The position numbers were made by a program, and so were the translations under genes. 32,175 nt of DNA from Methanocorpusculum sp. (GTDB taxonomy: Archaea > Halobacteriota > Methanomicrobia > Methanomicrobiales > Methanocorpusculaceae). The stretch covers positions 1 to 32,175 of the forward strand of contig JAFQBW010000016.1 of assembly GCA_017399555.1 (NCBI GenBank), written 5' to 3'. Below the pieces are notes generated by a model. That model was not told where the DNA came from, did not search any database, and worked only from the letters and a program-made list of their open reading frames with translations. Shown here one piece after another: positions 30,472 to 32,175 of the stretch (the stretch's first letter is position 1; each line of letters starts with the position of its first letter).

Positions 30472-31998
30472 TCACCGGAACTTCTCCGCGCCATATCCCG
30501 AGAACAGCTGGACCACGTAAATCCGATACGAGTTGCCGGAAACTTGTTCAAGGTGTGCGCCCACTACGCCGCTCAGATGGAAGGAATCCACGATATTACC
30601 GCGATGTCCCGCAGAGTTCATCCAGCCGCTTACGATGCCGCTGGCAATGCTTTCGGCTGGCTCGTCTGTGTTAAACGTGTAGGTGGAGCCATTCTCCGAA
30701 TGGAAGCCGCCAGCCAGCCCTACATCTTTCAGCACCGTGGAAAACATGGTTCCGTCCGGGCGGGTATGAGAGCCGTTGGTAGCAAACTCTGCGGCGCGGA
30801 TGTCCGCAGCTGTCTGTGCTGCTGCAATGTATTCGAGGGCAGGTAAGCCTGCAGAGATGCGCTCCGCATCCACAAGACGGATAATCTCCGACTGTACGGC
30901 AGAGACAAAATCGGCATCGATATCCTGACCGGCGGCAGAGGAGCCGGTGTTGACATGAACGGGAATAGAAATAACGGTGTCGTCATCAAGACATCTTACT
31001 TCGATAACAGCAGAGCCGGAGCCGGCAACTGCAATGCGGCCTTCCGCAGAAACTAAGACAACACCGCTGTCAGAGGAGTGGAGAGAGTAGTGGTTAGGGA
31101 GGAACATGGGATATATGGAGCCATCAGGCGCCGTCTTCCACGACATATCGCCACCGAGGTCAGCAGGGAAGATGCTGATAACTGTTGCAGAAGCAGCAAC
31201 GGTTCCGCCGCCTTCCGTCTGGATGGCGACCTCTGTGACATTATCGGCGGATGTGCGGAAAACCAACGCCTGCGGATTGGAATGCCCGTCAATCGAAACA
31301 GTAAAGGAGGGCGCAGCAGATGGAGTGTCCTGTTCCGTTTTCGGGTCATCCTGCGGCTGAAATACAGGCTGCATCCGCTCGTGCAGCCGGGTGAGCACCA
31401 CCGCGGTCTCCGCCCTGGAAATGGAGTCCTTCGGCTTAAACTCCTTTGCGTTGTTGCCGCTCATGAGTCCGTGGTCCCGCATAGCTTGTACGCCATCCTC
31501 TGCCCACGAACTGATTTCCCCGGAATCGGCATACGTAGAGATGTCCTCTGCCTGTGTCTCCGGTTCCATGTCATTCAGCACCAGATAATGATGCAGCATC
31601 ACCGCGACCTGCTCCCGCGTGATTTCTCTCTTTGGAGAAAAAGTGGTGGCAGTAGTGCCGCCGGTGATTTTATTTTCATAGGCCCAACTGATATACGGAG
31701 CAGACCAGCCATCGGGGTCAATATCGGTAAAGGGGCTGTGATTCTCCGCGTTTTCATCCACGCCGCTCATCCGCCCAAGAGCCGTTACAAACATCTCTCG
31801 TGTGATAGCGTCCCCTGGGCCAAAGCGTCCATCCTCATAGCCGCCGAAAATACCGTGCTCGGTGACATGCTCCACCGCGGAGGCATACCAGGCACCTGCC
31901 GGAATGTCGGTATACTCTGCCGCTAAAGCGGCGCCTGTAAGACTGGCCATCACCGCCAGCATAAGAGCAGCGGTTGCGAATTTCTTGATAAATTTCAT
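30472..31998 (-). CDS. Surface protein with three SLH domains and a CAP domain
   Basis: This 508-residue protein has a signal peptide (1-27), three S-layer homology domains (about 29-75, 88-135 and 152-205) that attach proteins to cell-wall polymers, a linker, a Big_2-like part (about 290-345) and a C-terminal CAP/SCP domain (about 370-505) with GSHTRPDGT, SENG and GWMNSAGHRGNIVD. Such CAP proteins are secreted and may act as proteases or ligands. The ATG at 31998 has GAGAGG 9 nt upstream; an ATG at 32007 abuts it. The CATACTG motif copy lies 67 nt upstream. Confidence 0.9.
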   Translation of the reverse strand: MKFIKKFATAALMLAVMASLTGAALAAEYTDIPAGAWYASAVEHVTEHGIFGGYEDGRFGPGDAITREMFVTALGRMSGVDENAENHSPFTDIDPDGWSAPYISWAYENKITGGTTATTFSPKREITREQVAVMLHHYLVLNDMEPETQAEDISTYADSGEISSWAEDGVQAMRDHGLMSGNNAKEFKPKDSISRAETAVVLTRLHERMQPVFQPQDDPKTEQDTPSAAPSFTVSIDGHSNPQALVFRTSADNVTEVAIQTEGGGTVAASATVISIFPADLGGDMSWKTAPDGSIYPMFLPNHYSLHSSDSGVVLVSAEGRIAVAGSGSAVIEVRCLDDDTVISIPVHVNTGSSAAGQDIDADFVSAVQSEIIRLVDAERISAGLPALEYIAAAQTAADIRAAEFATNGSHTRPDGTMFSTVLKDVGLAGGFHSENGSTYTFNTDEPAESIASGIVSGWMNSAGHRGNIVDSFHLSGVVGAHLEQVSGNSYRIYVVQLFSGYGAEKFR

Positions 31999-32065
31999 GT
32001 CGGTCATCCTCTCAAATGTGTGATAGAACAGATTTTTGTTGTGTTTTTGAGTTTGTTCTTCACTT

Positions 32066-32078
32066 TCAGTATGGAAGA
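32066..32078 (-). promoter_or_regulatory. CATACTG motif upstream of the SLH-CAP gene
   Basis: On the minus strand this reads TCTTCCATACTGA, identical to the copy before the hydrolase gene. It is the farthest from its gene (67 nt). A weak sigma-A reading (TTGACT-N17-TTAAGT) lies further upstream, so this gene may have two promoters. I see no gene in 32079-32175. Confidence 0.5.
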
Positions 32079-32175
32079 CTCAAGAGAATCTTGCTTTTCG
32101 CATATAACTTAAATTGTGTTTCTGCAGAAAGTCAAGAAACATCTTTGTTTTTGTAACGGATTGACGGGAAAAGAA

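Noticed and set aside
1-32175. CRISPR array, tRNA or rRNA gene, insertion sequence
   Set aside because: No regularly spaced short repeats, no tRNA-like or rRNA-like sequences, and no transposase or terminal inverted repeats were seen on reading both strands.

Overview
The window (32,175 bp) reads as an accessory or mobile region of a gut-type Clostridia genome. The moderate GC content, S-layer homology domains, a YwbE-family protein and DUF4179-type anti-sigma proteins are all consistent with that. Placing it near Oscillospiraceae is inference. Several left-half genes are typical cargo of large conjugative elements or plasmids of Firmicutes: a RecD2 helicase, an HTH_16 protein like those of Tn916-type elements, a stand-alone CHC2 zinc-finger protein, an RNase HI, an NlpC/P60-M23 hydrolase fusion and a giant thioester/SpaA adhesin. 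No relaxase, type IV secretion gene, integrase or attachment site is visible, so the type of element stays open.

Layout. 1-5.6 kb holds recD2 (cut by the window edge), an HTH_16 protein, an antitoxin-like protein, an XRE repressor divergent from a small protein, the cell-wall hydrolase, and a lipoprotein divergent from it. 5.6-9.1 kb holds the CHC2 protein, a three-gene operon of small proteins, a group-3 sigma factor (7787-8674) and an XRE regulator. 9.4-12.8 kb holds a translationally coupled rnhA / proline-rich membrane protein / lipoprotein operon and a cluster of four small unknown proteins. 12.8-21.9 kb holds ywbE, the 2686-residue adhesin and a lipoprotein with an Ig-like segment. 22-30.4 kb holds four ECF sigma / membrane anti-sigma pairs around a PadR / DUF1700 / lipoprotein operon, with two relics of anti-sigma gene 3' ends. 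30.4-32 kb holds an SLH-CAP surface protein.

Main observation. A motif of about 13 bp, consensus TTCYGACATACTG with core CATACT, lies 21-67 nt upstream of the start codons of recD2, the hydrolase, its divergent lipoprotein, the CHC2 protein, the rnhA operon, the adhesin, the Ig-like lipoprotein and the SLH-CAP protein. A variant lies 40 nt upstream of the sigma factor gene itself. Two copies follow directly after intrinsic terminators, and one divergent pair carries one copy facing each gene. The core resembles -10 elements of SigF/SigG-type sigma factors. The simplest reading is an element-encoded sigma factor, started from a sigma-A promoter, that activates itself and a dispersed regulon of DNA-processing and surface genes. 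The small-protein operons between them have good sigma-A promoters instead.

A second circuit is visible in the ECF region. Two ECF operons share a spaced promoter TGTTAC-N16-CGWGTA at the same distance from their start codons, suggesting autoregulation. Direct repeats of about 96 bp flank one of the modules, suggesting that these cassettes duplicate and recombine.
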